Part shown: in pieces, positions 33,404 through 42,068 of the stretch
Layout of the letters: each line of letters begins with the position of its first letter
How positions within the stretch are numbered: position 1 is the stretch's first letter
Assembly (NCBI RefSeq): GCF_015057245.1
Contig: NZ_SVET01000013.1
Location: forward strand, 1 to 64,000
Direction: 5' to 3'
Source of the DNA: Pseudobutyrivibrio ruminis
Lineage (GTDB): Bacteria; Bacillota; Clostridia; Lachnospirales; Lachnospiraceae
DNA: 64,000 bases
Translations under genes and position numbers: made by a program
The notes under the pieces: generated by a model
Seen by the model: only the letters and a program-made list of their open reading frames with translations
What the model was told of the DNA's origin: nothing
Databases searched by the model: none

Positions 33404-33907
33404 TTACTTTTTTAAAATTTTGATAAGCATCTTTTGAAATAAATCTCCCACAACTCCTACATACCAAACACCAGCTAGCATAGCCGCTGCAATCTGTAGT
33501 GGCATACTTCCTACAGCTGCAACATCCATTGGTCCCATAATAGTAAGACCAATAGCCCAGCCTGCCAGCCATGCTGGTACAAATATTGCTTTTTCTCCAA
33601 TTGTGCCAAGGATGACTGCGAGCCCACCCATGACAAAAAGTGTGAGATAAAGTGTAAGATTAGGATCAAGAGAACTGTGAGCCATTATTGTAAGAGCAAT
33701 AACAGCCCACGCATCTCCTAATAAGAATCCTAGGGAAACTGGAATTGCTTTTTTGATGTTATTTCCAAGACATGCAAAAAGTCCTGCACAAATAAGTGCT
33801 ACCGCACCTACTGTCACACCAATGTAGGGCGATAAAACCGCCCATATTGGTGGAAGCAAGGCAACGGTAAATGCCAATGTTAAGGCATTAATCCATTTTT
33901 CCTTCAT
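33404..33907 (-). CDS. DUF1097-like membrane protein
   Basis: 167 residues with five or six hydrophobic segments (about 8-28, 32-52, 58-75, 88-108, 110-130, 135-155) and a short basic tail. The pattern matches the DUF1097 family of small inner-membrane proteins of unknown role, which are sometimes next to carriers or aromatic-catabolism genes. It sits 11 bases behind the flavin oxidoreductase gene in the operon and 50 bases before buk. A role in uptake or product export is possible but only inferred from context. Confidence 0.75.
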   Translation of the reverse strand: MKEKWINALTLAFTVALLPPIWAVLSPYIGVTVGAVALICAGLFACLGNNIKKAIPVSLGFLLGDAWAVIALTIMAHSSLDPNLTLYLTLFVMGGLAVILGTIGEKAIFVPAWLAGWAIGLTIMGPMDVAAVGSMPLQIAAAMLAGVWYVGVVGDLFQKMLIKILKK

Positions 33908-33918
33908 TTTGTAATCCT

Positions 33919-35949
33919 TTATTTATCAATAATTCCTCTGTACTCGTGGTCTACAAAGTTTTCTGGCTTTGCAATATCAACAGCTGCAAGATATCCAGAA
34001 CGAGTACACTGATCAACCTGACCTGGTCTGATAGAATCACCAACAACGAATACTTCAGCATCTCCTGCTGCAGCCTTTAATTCATCGTAAGGAACAGTCT
34101 TCATACCAAGTGCAAAAAGGATTGTATCTGCCTCAAGTGTCTGTTCACCATCTGCATTTTCAACTCTTACTCCATCTGGTAAGATTTCAAGACACTTTGT
34201 CTTTGGCATTGTCTTCATGCCATGGTTTTCCATCTCCCAAACAAGAGCTTCACGGTAGCTACCGAATGCCTCGTTTGCAACACGATCAAGCATTTCAACA
34301 ACTGTTACTTCATGACCTAACTTTGTAAGGTGTAATCCAGTTTCGCAACCAACAAGTCCTCCACCAATCATTACAACCTTCTTGCCAACCTTAAGTTCTC
34401 CATCATAAACTTCCATAGCCTGATGAGCATTCTCTATACCCTTGATAGGTGGGCATGATGGAAGTGAACCTGTAGCAATAATCACTGTGTCTGCACCAAA
34501 ATCTTTTACGAATTCAGGTGTAGCTTCTGTGTAAAGACGAACATCAATATCACGCTTTTCAACTTCGCGGATAAGTACGTTCTTGAAGTTGCGTAAGTCT
34601 GGCTTATCAACATCGATATCTGTGAAGTAAAGAAGTCCTCCAAGATTTCCCTTCTTTTCAACAAGAGTTACCTTATGGCCTCTGTCGAATGCTGTGATTG
34701 CAGCCTGAAGACCTGCAGGGCCACCACCAATTACAAGAACCTTGTTGCTCTTTGTTGCAGCTGGAAGTGTAGCTGGGTCAAATGGTAAATGTGCAAGAGG
34801 ATTGATTCTACAATGACCTACATAAAGAGCAAGCTCCTCGCTTGTGAATGGTAAGTCTGTGTATCCTTCCTCAGGTGAACCTGGGAAGCAAAGGTAACAG
34901 CGTAAACATCTTCTGATGCAATCCTCTTCACCACACTTACACTTGTTTGCAAACTCTGGATCTGCAAGCATCTGACGGCCAAGAATAATGAAATCAATCT
35001 TACCTTCAGCGATTGCCTTTTCACCCATCTCTGGTGAGTTGATTCCACCAACTGCACCAACTGGAAGCTTTGTATACTTCTTGATAATTGAAGCTGGTTC
35101 AATGTTAAGACCGTGCTCGTGGAACATAGAGCTTTCTGTACCAGACTTAACTGAATCCTCGTAAATACCACATGTTACGTGAACAGATGTAATGTAATCC
35201 TCAACCCAGCTGATAAACTCACCTGTCTCCTCTGGTGTGATACCATTTGGCTGGTGATCAGTTCCATCGATACGAAGCTCGATAAGGAAGTCAGGGCCTA
35301 CTGCTTCACGCATAGCCTTGATAATCTGAATTGGGAATTTTGCACGGTTTTCAAGTGATCCGCCGTACTCATCTGTTCTTGTATTCATAAGTGGGCTTAA
35401 GAACTGTGTAAATAAGAATCCGTGACCACCATGGATAAGTACACCGTCAAAGCCTGCCTTCTGCATATAAGTTGCAGCTACAGCAAAATCATTTGCTATA
35501 CGAGCCATATCATCTTCATTCATAGCACGTACATGAACGCCAGCTAAGTTTGTGCACTCTACTGGTCCGATTGCTTCTTCCTCTGGTCTGAAAGGAACCT
35601 TCTCCTTACCACAGTGAACAAGCTCTGCAAGAGCGATACAATCATGGCTCTTGATTCTTTTTGCATACTCTGCAACGGCATTGAAAGTTTCCATATCTTC
35701 CTCTGGCTTAGCAAAGTCGAATGGTCTAAAGCCTGGAATACGAACAGCATCTCTGAAGTTAACATCTGTCTCGCCAACGATAACGCATGCGTTACCTCCG
35801 ATTGCGCCGCTCTCAAGCTTGCGATAAGTAAAATCTCTTGCCTCAGGATTCTGTACAATTAATCCGAATGCCATAGGCGCACTTACAATACGGTTCTTGT
35901 AAGTTACATTTCCAACTTTCATTGGACTCATTAAGTGTTCAAATTTCAT
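33919..35949 (-). CDS. Old-yellow-enzyme/2,4-dienoyl-CoA-reductase-type flavin oxidoreductase
   Basis: 676 residues from the ATG at 35949 (GGAGAAAAACC upstream; a longer frame overlaps the next gene). Domain 1 (about 1-330) is the FMN TIM barrel with HGGHGFLFTQFLSP and DEYGGSLENR; then a cysteine cluster CIRRCLRCYLC and a further Cys-Arg-Ile-Asn-Pro for a 4Fe-4S centre; domains 2 and 3 (about 365-665) bind FAD and NAD(P)H (VIGGGPAGLQAA, VMIGGGLVGCE). The family reduces activated C=C bonds (dienoyl-CoA, bile-acid enones, cinnamates). A probable reductase in the operon's substrate pathway. Confidence 0.9.
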   Translation of the reverse strand: MKFEHLMSPMKVGNVTYKNRIVSAPMAFGLIVQNPEARDFTYRKLESGAIGGNACVIVGETDVNFRDAVRIPGFRPFDFAKPEEDMETFNAVAEYAKRIKSHDCIALAELVHCGKEKVPFRPEEEAIGPVECTNLAGVHVRAMNEDDMARIANDFAVAATYMQKAGFDGVLIHGGHGFLFTQFLSPLMNTRTDEYGGSLENRAKFPIQIIKAMREAVGPDFLIELRIDGTDHQPNGITPEETGEFISWVEDYITSVHVTCGIYEDSVKSGTESSMFHEHGLNIEPASIIKKYTKLPVGAVGGINSPEMGEKAIAEGKIDFIILGRQMLADPEFANKCKCGEEDCIRRCLRCYLCFPGSPEEGYTDLPFTSEELALYVGHCRINPLAHLPFDPATLPAATKSNKVLVIGGGPAGLQAAITAFDRGHKVTLVEKKGNLGGLLYFTDIDVDKPDLRNFKNVLIREVEKRDIDVRLYTEATPEFVKDFGADTVIIATGSLPSCPPIKGIENAHQAMEVYDGELKVGKKVVMIGGGLVGCETGLHLTKLGHEVTVVEMLDRVANEAFGSYREALVWEMENHGMKTMPKTKCLEILPDGVRVENADGEQTLEADTILFALGMKTVPYDELKAAAGDAEVFVVGDSIRPGQVDQCTRSGYLAAVDIAKPENFVDHEYRGIIDK

Positions 35950-35962
35950 GGTTTTTCTCCTT

Positions 35963-36424
35963 TTACACTTCTCCAGTAATTTTTCTGGCCAGCATTTCTG
36001 CTGGTCTGTTCCATAAGAATGAAACAACATATCCTACTAAGTAGATAGGAATGAATGTAGAAATCATTGCAAAGAAATATGCAACGACTGGAGCGTGACT
36101 CAAAATAACAACATTAAAGTAAGTAAGGAAAATACAGTTGACGACTACATACACAAGATTGACAATTACATTCACTAAAAGTCCGAATGGTAATGTATCC
36201 TGCTTTGCCTTACAAGCGCTTGCAAATTTTAATCCCCAAGATACTGCTGGCAAAAACATTCCAACAAAAAAAGAGATTACATATGCAAGTGTGAAATTGA
36301 TTAATAAAAGTTTAGGTACAACGGTACGTGTTGCGATAAGCTGTGCAGCTAAAGAAATAGCAAACGCTATAGGAATATTTGTTATCAATACGTTTAAAAC
36401 TTTACATTTTTTGCTCATGTTCAT
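35963..36424 (-). CDS. Four-helix membrane protein of unknown function
   Basis: 153 residues with four clear hydrophobic helices (about 11-32, 38-62, 80-104, 108-135) and a basic C-terminal tail. It faintly resembles DUF2798-type proteins but I cannot assign it safely. It lies 28 bases behind the flavin reductase gene and 13 bases before the oxidoreductase, in the same operon. It might be a carrier subunit or an electron-transfer anchor; nothing in the chain (no Cys or His pairs) supports redox cofactors. Confidence 0.65.
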   Translation of the reverse strand: MNMSKKCKVLNVLITNIPIAFAISLAAQLIATRTVVPKLLLINFTLAYVISFFVGMFLPAVSWGLKFASACKAKQDTLPFGLLVNVIVNLVYVVVNCIFLTYFNVVILSHAPVVAYFFAMISTFIPIYLVGYVVSFLWNRPAEMLARKITGEV

Positions 36425-36452
36425 TATCGTACATCTCCCTGTTATTTAATTT

Positions 36453-37400
36453 TTAGATACCCTTAAACTGCTTGTTTTTGTAGCGTCCAATTTTGCTTGC
36501 TACAATTTCTCTGTTTTCTGGATTTGCAAAGAAACCGCCCTGTGTGTGTGCTATCTCTTCAAGATGCTTTGCACGTCCTGCTACTGTGGTTCTGTCCTTG
36601 AGAAGGCCATCCTTCTGAATAACAAATTTCCACTTGCCATCAGCTGTCTGCTCAAGATTTCCACCTGCGCCACAAACCTGGCACTCAATTGGATAATGAA
36701 GTCCATCCCACTGCATCTCGCCAAGTACAAGTGCATTACTGTGGCAGTTTGGACACCATCCCATGTCCTCGTCACCGAGCCATCCTCTTTCTTCAACTGG
36801 AGTCTGAACTGCTTTGATGATGTTCTCACCCATCTTGTGAGCTCTTTCAATGAGATCATCCTTGAGAAGTACCTGAGAAGGGCCAGGAACCTGAGTTGCA
36901 AGAAGCATATCTACTACCTTGAAGTCTGTAGTAAACATGGTTGCCTGCATACCTTCAAGAGCCATTGCTTGCCATGCTCTTGTGGAACCACCCACTGAGA
37001 TAAGACCTGCTACACGGTCCTTGTGCTCGATAGCACCAATTGTTTCGAGGAATGCTGTCTCGTAGCTAAGACTGCGCTGTGCGAATGTAAGATAGTTTGA
37101 TGCTGGCATCAAATCATATGTTGGTGCTGCAAAAATTACAGCATCCTGATTAAGCATGACATCCATAATCTTTTTCTTGTCATCCTTCTTATCGAGGATA
37201 CATCCAACATGCTTACCCTGAGACATTCCGATAGTACAAGAAGTACATCCTGTACAATCCATAATGTTGTAGTCTCTGAGGTTGATCATAGTGACTTCTG
37301 CACCAGCCTCCTCACAGGCGATAAGCGCCTCCTTCAACAAAATTTCGCTGTTGCTGTCCTTTCTACCGGCAGCAACACCCATTACTTTAATAGCCATCAT
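36453..37400 (-). CDS. Flavodoxin-like NAD(P)H-dependent FMN reductase with a zinc ribbon
   Basis: 315 residues from ATG at 37400 (a second ATG follows at once; AAGGAG upstream). Residues 1-190 are the FMN-reductase/flavodoxin fold: MGVAAGRKDSNSEILL phosphate loop, CTGCTSC cysteine motif, and APTYDLMPAS. Residues about 205-260 hold a zinc-ribbon pair CPNCHSNALVL and CQVCGAGG, an uncommon addition. It could hand electrons to the adjacent old-yellow-enzyme protein. First gene of the nine-gene operon, divergent from the PucR-type regulator. Confidence 0.85.
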   Translation of the reverse strand: MMAIKVMGVAAGRKDSNSEILLKEALIACEEAGAEVTMINLRDYNIMDCTGCTSCTIGMSQGKHVGCILDKKDDKKKIMDVMLNQDAVIFAAPTYDLMPASNYLTFAQRSLSYETAFLETIGAIEHKDRVAGLISVGGSTRAWQAMALEGMQATMFTTDFKVVDMLLATQVPGPSQVLLKDDLIERAHKMGENIIKAVQTPVEERGWLGDEDMGWCPNCHSNALVLGEMQWDGLHYPIECQVCGAGGNLEQTADGKWKFVIQKDGLLKDRTTVAGRAKHLEEIAHTQGGFFANPENREIVASKIGRYKNKQFKGI

Positions 37401-37455
37401 TATTCTCCTTTTACTTTTGTTTGATAAAAATATAACAATCTTTTTGTATATATTC

Positions 37456-37521
37456 ATCAGACATAAATTCAATTAAATCTATAAAAAGGAGATTACTTTT
37501 CCGACATTTGTCTGATATACT
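37456..37521. promoter_or_regulatory. Divergent promoter region with ATCAGACA inverted sites
   Basis: ATCAGACA at 37456-37463 and its complement TGTCTGAT at 37509-37516 face each other across 45 bases, one near each divergent gene. The second overlaps a possible -10 box TATACT (37516-37521) of the PucR-type gene and is part of the perfect palindrome GACA-TT-TGTC at 37503-37512. Likely binding sites for the regulator (inference). Confidence 0.45.
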
Positions 37522-37546
37522 CAGTAAGTATTCTTTGGAGGTTATT

Positions 37547-38824
37547 ATGGAAGAAATGAACAACGAATTACTAGAAATGACCGATTTTATTAAGAATTAT
37601 CAACAACTCCAACAAAAAAAGGAGTCTCTTTTCACTGTATTACGCCATGGACATGAGTTAAATCTTATCCTACAAAAGGCGTATGGCTATTTGAATAATC
37701 CTATAAACATCTGTGATAGTAGCTTTTCTATTATAGACTCTTACCCTACAGTTGATGATTATCGCTCTTTGGAAGTTAGAAACGACCGACTTTCTTTAAA
37801 GAATGTTTTCTCAAATGATATGAAAGAATCCAGCCTCACTGACAATATTTACCACAGTATCTACCCATTTATCACTAAAGTCGATGACTTTGAATATGAC
37901 TGGGCATTTGAAAGCATACGCATTAATCGTTCAGTTGTTGGATATGTTTGTGTAAGAGGAATTAATAGAGAGTTTACAGATGATGATTTAGAGCTAATCC
38001 ACCATTTGTCCCATATCATTTCAGTTTATCTACAGAAGAACAATTCCTATATAAATCCGCGTGGAATCACAACAGACAGATTTCTTAAACAGTTATTATT
38101 GGGACATTTTGAAAATGAAGACACTATTAAATCTCAGATTTCATCCATAGGTTATAAACCGAGCAACAACTACTACCTTATGGCTTATGATTTTGTTGAT
38201 TCAGGTTCAAAATTACTTGCAACTGATTATTTCATTCAGCAGCTCCAGGCTATATTCCCTTACGGAATTACTGGTACTTACGAAGGACAGCTGGTTACTC
38301 TTTTACCTGCCAAGCACACCACACCTTTTAGCGGAGCAACAGAAGATCGATTACATACCTTTCTATTAATGAACAGGATGATTAGTACCATAAGCTTCGT
38401 ATTTACGAATTTAACTGAAGCGCCTACTTATTTCGAGCAATGCAAATGTATATTCGGAATGATTGATTTGGAAGATAATATTGGAAATACGTTAAGATAT
38501 GGAGATTATTGTTTACGTCATATTACTACACTTTTGGATGATCCTTCGCTATTTTTAGCTACAATACATCCAGCCATTAAATTTATGCAGTCATATGATG
38601 CAGACAACTCTACAGATTATTTGAATACTTTAGAAACTTATATAAAAACCAATAGGAGTGCTCCAGCCGCAGCAGAAGCACTCCACATACATAAATCCAC
38701 TTTTTTCTATAGACTTGAAAAAATGAAGTCACTTTTTAACATTGATATATCTAATCCTGATAACATGTTTGCCTATGAAATATCTCTCAAAATTTTGGAT
38801 ATTTCAAAGAAATATCGATACTAG
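37547..38824 (+). CDS. PucR-type transcriptional regulator
   Basis: 425 residues from the ATG at 37547, which has TTGGAGG six bases upstream; the longer frame to 37508 has no site. The N-terminal two thirds lack a recognisable enzyme and include a GAF-like central part (LSLKNVFSND to HIISVYLQKNN). The C-terminus (about 360-420) has the PucR helix-turn-helix: TLETYIKTNRSAPAAAEALHIHKSTFFYRLEKMKSLF compressed here. PucR/CdaR regulators govern catabolic genes for purines, sugar acids and aromatics. Divergent from the nine-gene operon, it is the probable activator of it. Confidence 0.87.
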   Translation: MEEMNNELLEMTDFIKNYQQLQQKKESLFTVLRHGHELNLILQKAYGYLNNPINICDSSFSIIDSYPTVDDYRSLEVRNDRLSLKNVFSNDMKESSLTDNIYHSIYPFITKVDDFEYDWAFESIRINRSVVGYVCVRGINREFTDDDLELIHHLSHIISVYLQKNNSYINPRGITTDRFLKQLLLGHFENEDTIKSQISSIGYKPSNNYYLMAYDFVDSGSKLLATDYFIQQLQAIFPYGITGTYEGQLVTLLPAKHTTPFSGATEDRLHTFLLMNRMISTISFVFTNLTEAPTYFEQCKCIFGMIDLEDNIGNTLRYGDYCLRHITTLLDDPSLFLATIHPAIKFMQSYDADNSTDYLNTLETYIKTNRSAPAAAEALHIHKSTFFYRLEKMKSLFNIDISNPDNMFAYEISLKILDISKKYRY

Positions 38825-38828
38825 TCGA

Positions 38829-40055
38829 TTATCTTTTAGATAAGATTCTGTATAGGAATGTAAATATGATTCCAGCTACAGAAAAGCTTAATGCAATAAT
38901 AAATGCCTGCTGATAAGCACCTGTTGTTGCATATGTATTTCTCATGATTTGTGGACCAAAATATCCTGCAAGGGCAAAACCAATAAACATAATTCCATAG
39001 TTTACGCTGTTGTTCTTTGGACCGAACTGGTCTGCTGTGAATCCTGGATAAACACCCATAAATGAACCAAAGCTGATTCCTACGATTGCAAGACCAACAT
39101 AGAACAAGCCAGCTGCTGAGGTTCCGCAATTATAAAGAATTATTCCTCCAATGCAACCAAGCATACATGCAATCATAAGTGTATTAATTCTGCCTAGCTT
39201 ATCTGAAATATAGCCTGCCAGAATTCGTCCAAAGGCGTTAAAAAGTGCAAGTAAAGATACTGCAAGTGAAGCCTGTACTGCTGTCATTCCAATCATGTTT
39301 TGTGCAACTGAAGATGCCTGAGAAATAATCATCATGCCAGAGAAAGCTCCACATGTTAATAATAACAACATCACATAAAATACTGGTGTCTTAAGCATTT
39401 CTTTCCAGTCTTTATTTACTACATCCGCACTTGCTCCCACTGTATTTGAAGTATATCCTGCAGGTGTATATCCTTCTGGACACTGTTCCAAAAACATACA
39501 AGAAACAGCAATAAGCACAATAAAGATAATACCAACTAGCTTGAATGCAAAGCTTGCATCTGTTCTTGAAACAATTGCTGTAACAATTGGTGGTAAAATT
39601 ACTGAACTTGCACCATAAACCGCTGTTGTTATTCCACCAATTAATCCTCTTTTATCTGGGAAGAATTTTACACATGTAGAAATAACACTTCCATAGGCCA
39701 TCCCAAGACCAAGTCCACCGATAATACCGTAAGTCACAATTAAATATCCTACACTAGTAGCAAATCCTGACAAGAACATGCCAAGTCCCCACATAATTCC
39801 ACCAACTAGAATTACTTTCTTAGGACCGAATTTGTCATTGAACCATCCTCCTGAAATCATTGTGATTGGTCCAACAGAGTTTGCAATAGTGTAAACGATT
39901 GCTAAATCACCTGGTGTGATATTGCCACCCATTGTGGCATTGAAATAATCTGCCATTGCGGCAGAAAAAACGCTCCATGCATAAATAGAGCCAAGGCAAA
40001 GATTAATAAAACATCCTGCCAATAAGATAATCCATCTTTTTTTGTCTAAATTCAT
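38829..40055 (-). CDS. MFS carrier of the oxalate/formate antiporter (OFA) type
   Basis: 408 residues, twelve hydrophobic segments. The first helix CFINLCLGSIYAWSVF and the loop GGWFNDKFGPKKVIL are typical of OxlT-like carriers, which exchange or import monocarboxylates. It is convergent with the PucR gene (four bases apart), on the same strand as the nine-gene operon but upstream of its regulator. It may import the organic acid that the operon consumes (inference). A TTCTCC-complement GGAG site precedes the ATG. Confidence 0.88.
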   Translation of the reverse strand: MNLDKKRWIILLAGCFINLCLGSIYAWSVFSAAMADYFNATMGGNITPGDLAIVYTIANSVGPITMISGGWFNDKFGPKKVILVGGIMWGLGMFLSGFATSVGYLIVTYGIIGGLGLGMAYGSVISTCVKFFPDKRGLIGGITTAVYGASSVILPPIVTAIVSRTDASFAFKLVGIIFIVLIAVSCMFLEQCPEGYTPAGYTSNTVGASADVVNKDWKEMLKTPVFYVMLLLLTCGAFSGMMIISQASSVAQNMIGMTAVQASLAVSLLALFNAFGRILAGYISDKLGRINTLMIACMLGCIGGIILYNCGTSAAGLFYVGLAIVGISFGSFMGVYPGFTADQFGPKNNSVNYGIMFIGFALAGYFGPQIMRNTYATTGAYQQAFIIALSFSVAGIIFTFLYRILSKR

Positions 40056-40141
40056 TTTATTCTCCTTCTAATCCTTAGGTTGAAGATTGGAGAATAAATA
40101 AGTTATAAGATTTCGCAGCAATTGCATTCTAACTATAAAAA

Positions 40142-40173
40142 AAATAAATGTCAATTTGCATCGACATTTATTT
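40142..40173 (-). terminator. Intrinsic terminator behind the TrmH-like gene
   Basis: An 11-bp perfect stem (40142-40152 with 40163-40173), 10-base loop, then a T-rich run on the minus strand. Located 18 bases after the methyltransferase stop; ends the pfkA-trmH transcript. Confidence 0.75.
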
Positions 40174-40190
40174 CTTTAGCTTATATTTTA

Positions 40191-40997
40191 TTATTTTCTC
40201 TGTCTGTGAGTTTCATACATCAGCAAACTAGCTGCAACTGATGCATTTAAAGATTCTAACTGGCCTTCCATTGGAATCTTTAAGTAGCTTGTTGCAAGGG
40301 CCGACATTTCGTCAGTCAGACCATTGCCTTCATTTCCAATCATGAAAGCTGTAGGGCCAGTGAAATCAAGCTCGTCGTAGAATTTCTCTCCCTTTAGGTG
40401 AGCAGCATAAACTGAAAGCCCATGCTTTTCTTCAAGCTCTTTGATAGTAGCGCCTAGGTCTGAAACTATCATGTGTGGCACTCTAAAAATGCTTCCCATA
40501 GTAGAGCGTACAACCTTGGGTGAATAGATGTCCACTGTGGTGTTGTTCATGATAATGCCGGTAGCACCTGCCCCCTCAGCAGTACGAACAATGGTGCCCA
40601 TATTGCCAGGGTCCTGCAGTGACTCAAGAATAACCACATGAGCTGGCTTGCCTGAAGCAGTGCCTAGCACATCATCCATTGTGAAATCCTGCATCTTTAC
40701 AAGAGCAAGAACTCCCTGTGGTGTGACAGTGTCGCACATGGTTTTGAATACATTTGTAGCTACCTCTTCCACGTGAACATTAGGAGCCTTTTCCCTCATT
40801 TGAGAAAGAAAAGACTTGCCCTCGGCTGTGGATTCAAAGCCCTCTATGATATATACACTATCCAAAAGATTGGCTGGGACTTCTGCAACTGCACGAATCC
40901 CTTCAATCACAAAAAGCCTTTGAGCTTTACGCTCTCTGGCTTTTTTGTTAAGTGCAATAATATTTTTGATTTGATTGTTATTAGTACTTGTAATCAT
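40191..40997 (-). CDS. TrmH/SpoU-family RNA 2'-O-methyltransferase
   Basis: 268 residues. An N-terminal substrate-binding domain (about 1-95) and a C-terminal SPOUT knot with LESLQDPGNMGTIVRTAEGAGA (motif 1), FMIGNEGNGLTDEM (motif 2) and ESLNASVAASLLMYE (motif 3). It methylates a ribose in rRNA or tRNA with S-adenosylmethionine; TsnR/RlmB/TrmH cannot be told apart here. Its start overlaps the pfkA stop by 17 bases, so it is translationally coupled to glycolytic pfkA, a curious but commonly neutral pairing. Confidence 0.92.
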   Translation of the reverse strand: MITSTNNNQIKNIIALNKKARERKAQRLFVIEGIRAVAEVPANLLDSVYIIEGFESTAEGKSFLSQMREKAPNVHVEEVATNVFKTMCDTVTPQGVLALVKMQDFTMDDVLGTASGKPAHVVILESLQDPGNMGTIVRTAEGAGATGIIMNNTTVDIYSPKVVRSTMGSIFRVPHMIVSDLGATIKELEEKHGLSVYAAHLKGEKFYDELDFTGPTAFMIGNEGNGLTDEMSALATSYLKIPMEGQLESLNASVAASLLMYETHRQRK

Positions 40998-41967
40998 TGT
41001 TCAAAGATTTGCAAAGTGAGTACTGGTACTCATCAACGTCCTTCTTCATAGCAAGTGCCTCGTCGATATCGAAATCAACGAACTCACCATGTCTATAACC
41101 AACTACACGGTTTGTCTTTCCTTCGCAAAGAAGGTCAACAGCCTTTGCACCCATAGTAGATGCATATACACGGTCCTTACATGTAGGTGAACCACCACGC
41201 TGCATGTGACCAAGGATTGTAGCACGTGTCTCGATACCTGTAGCAGCTTCGATACGCTTAGCCATAGATGTTGAGTGACCGATACCCTCTGCATTGATAA
41301 TGATGTGGTGCTGCTTGCCCTTCTTACGTCCTTCGATAATGTGGTTTACAAGCTTCTGCTCATCATAATCATAACGCTCTGGAAGAAGTACATCCTCAGC
41401 ACCGTTTGCAATACCGCACCAAAGAGCGATATAACCAGCGCCACGTCCCATAACCTCGATGATTGAGCAACGCTCATGAGATGTAGATGTATCACGAACC
41501 TTATCGATAGCTTCCATAGCTGTGTTTACAGCTGTATCGAAACCGATTGTGTACTCTGTACAAGCAATATCAAGATCGATTGTACCTGGAAGACCGATTG
41601 TGTTGATTCCGTACTTAGAAATCTTCTGAGCACCCTTGAATGAACCGTCACCACCGATAACAACGAGGCCATCGATACCTGCAGCGATTGCATTCTTAGC
41701 AGCCTTCTCCTGGTACTCAGGATTAAGCATCTCTAAACAACGTGCTGTCTGAAGAATAGTACCACCACGCTGAATAGTCTCTGAAACGCTATGTGCGTCC
41801 ATATCTATAATCTCGCCTGAAAGTAATCCGGCGTAACCTCTTCTAATACCCTTTACCTTCTTGCCTCTAGCGATTGCCTGACGAACAACAGCACGAATAG
41901 CGGCATTCATGCCTGGAGCGTCACCACCTGAGGTAAGTACACCAATTGTGTTTACTTTATCTGCCAT
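40981..41967 (-). CDS. pfkA: 6-phosphofructokinase
   Basis: 328 residues, the usual bacterial length. ATP-dependent phosphorylation of fructose 6-phosphate, the committed step of glycolysis. Motifs: GVLTSGGDAPGMNAAIRAVV, GGDGSFKGA (Gly rather than Asp at the discriminating position, indicating ATP not pyrophosphate) and TIDLDI with the catalytic Asp, where most enzymes read TIDNDI. Also VMGRGAGYIAL and LGHMQRGGSPT. AGGAGG before the ATG at 41967. It follows dnaE on the same strand by about 100 bases. Confidence 0.96.
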   Translation of the reverse strand: MADKVNTIGVLTSGGDAPGMNAAIRAVVRQAIARGKKVKGIRRGYAGLLSGEIIDMDAHSVSETIQRGGTILQTARCLEMLNPEYQEKAAKNAIAAGIDGLVVIGGDGSFKGAQKISKYGINTIGLPGTIDLDIACTEYTIGFDTAVNTAMEAIDKVRDTSTSHERCSIIEVMGRGAGYIALWCGIANGAEDVLLPERYDYDEQKLVNHIIEGRKKGKQHHIIINAEGIGHSTSMAKRIEAATGIETRATILGHMQRGGSPTCKDRVYASTMGAKAVDLLCEGKTNRVVGYRHGEFVDFDIDEALAMKKDVDEYQYSLCKSLNNDYKY

Positions 41968-42068
41968 TTTGATAAATCCTCCTAAAATATCCCACTGAAA
42001 ACAATTCCAATCTATTTTATCCTCTTTTTTCGCTTATTTCAATAAAAAATCACTCTTTTTCATTGAAA

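Noticed and set aside
33919..35949. Old-yellow-enzyme protein as bilirubin reductase (BilR), with the FMN reductase as BilS
   Set aside because: The active-site loop reads HGGHG as in general dienoyl-CoA-reductase relatives, and the surrounding thiolase/Pta/Buk genes do not fit bilirubin reduction. Not excluded, but unsupported.
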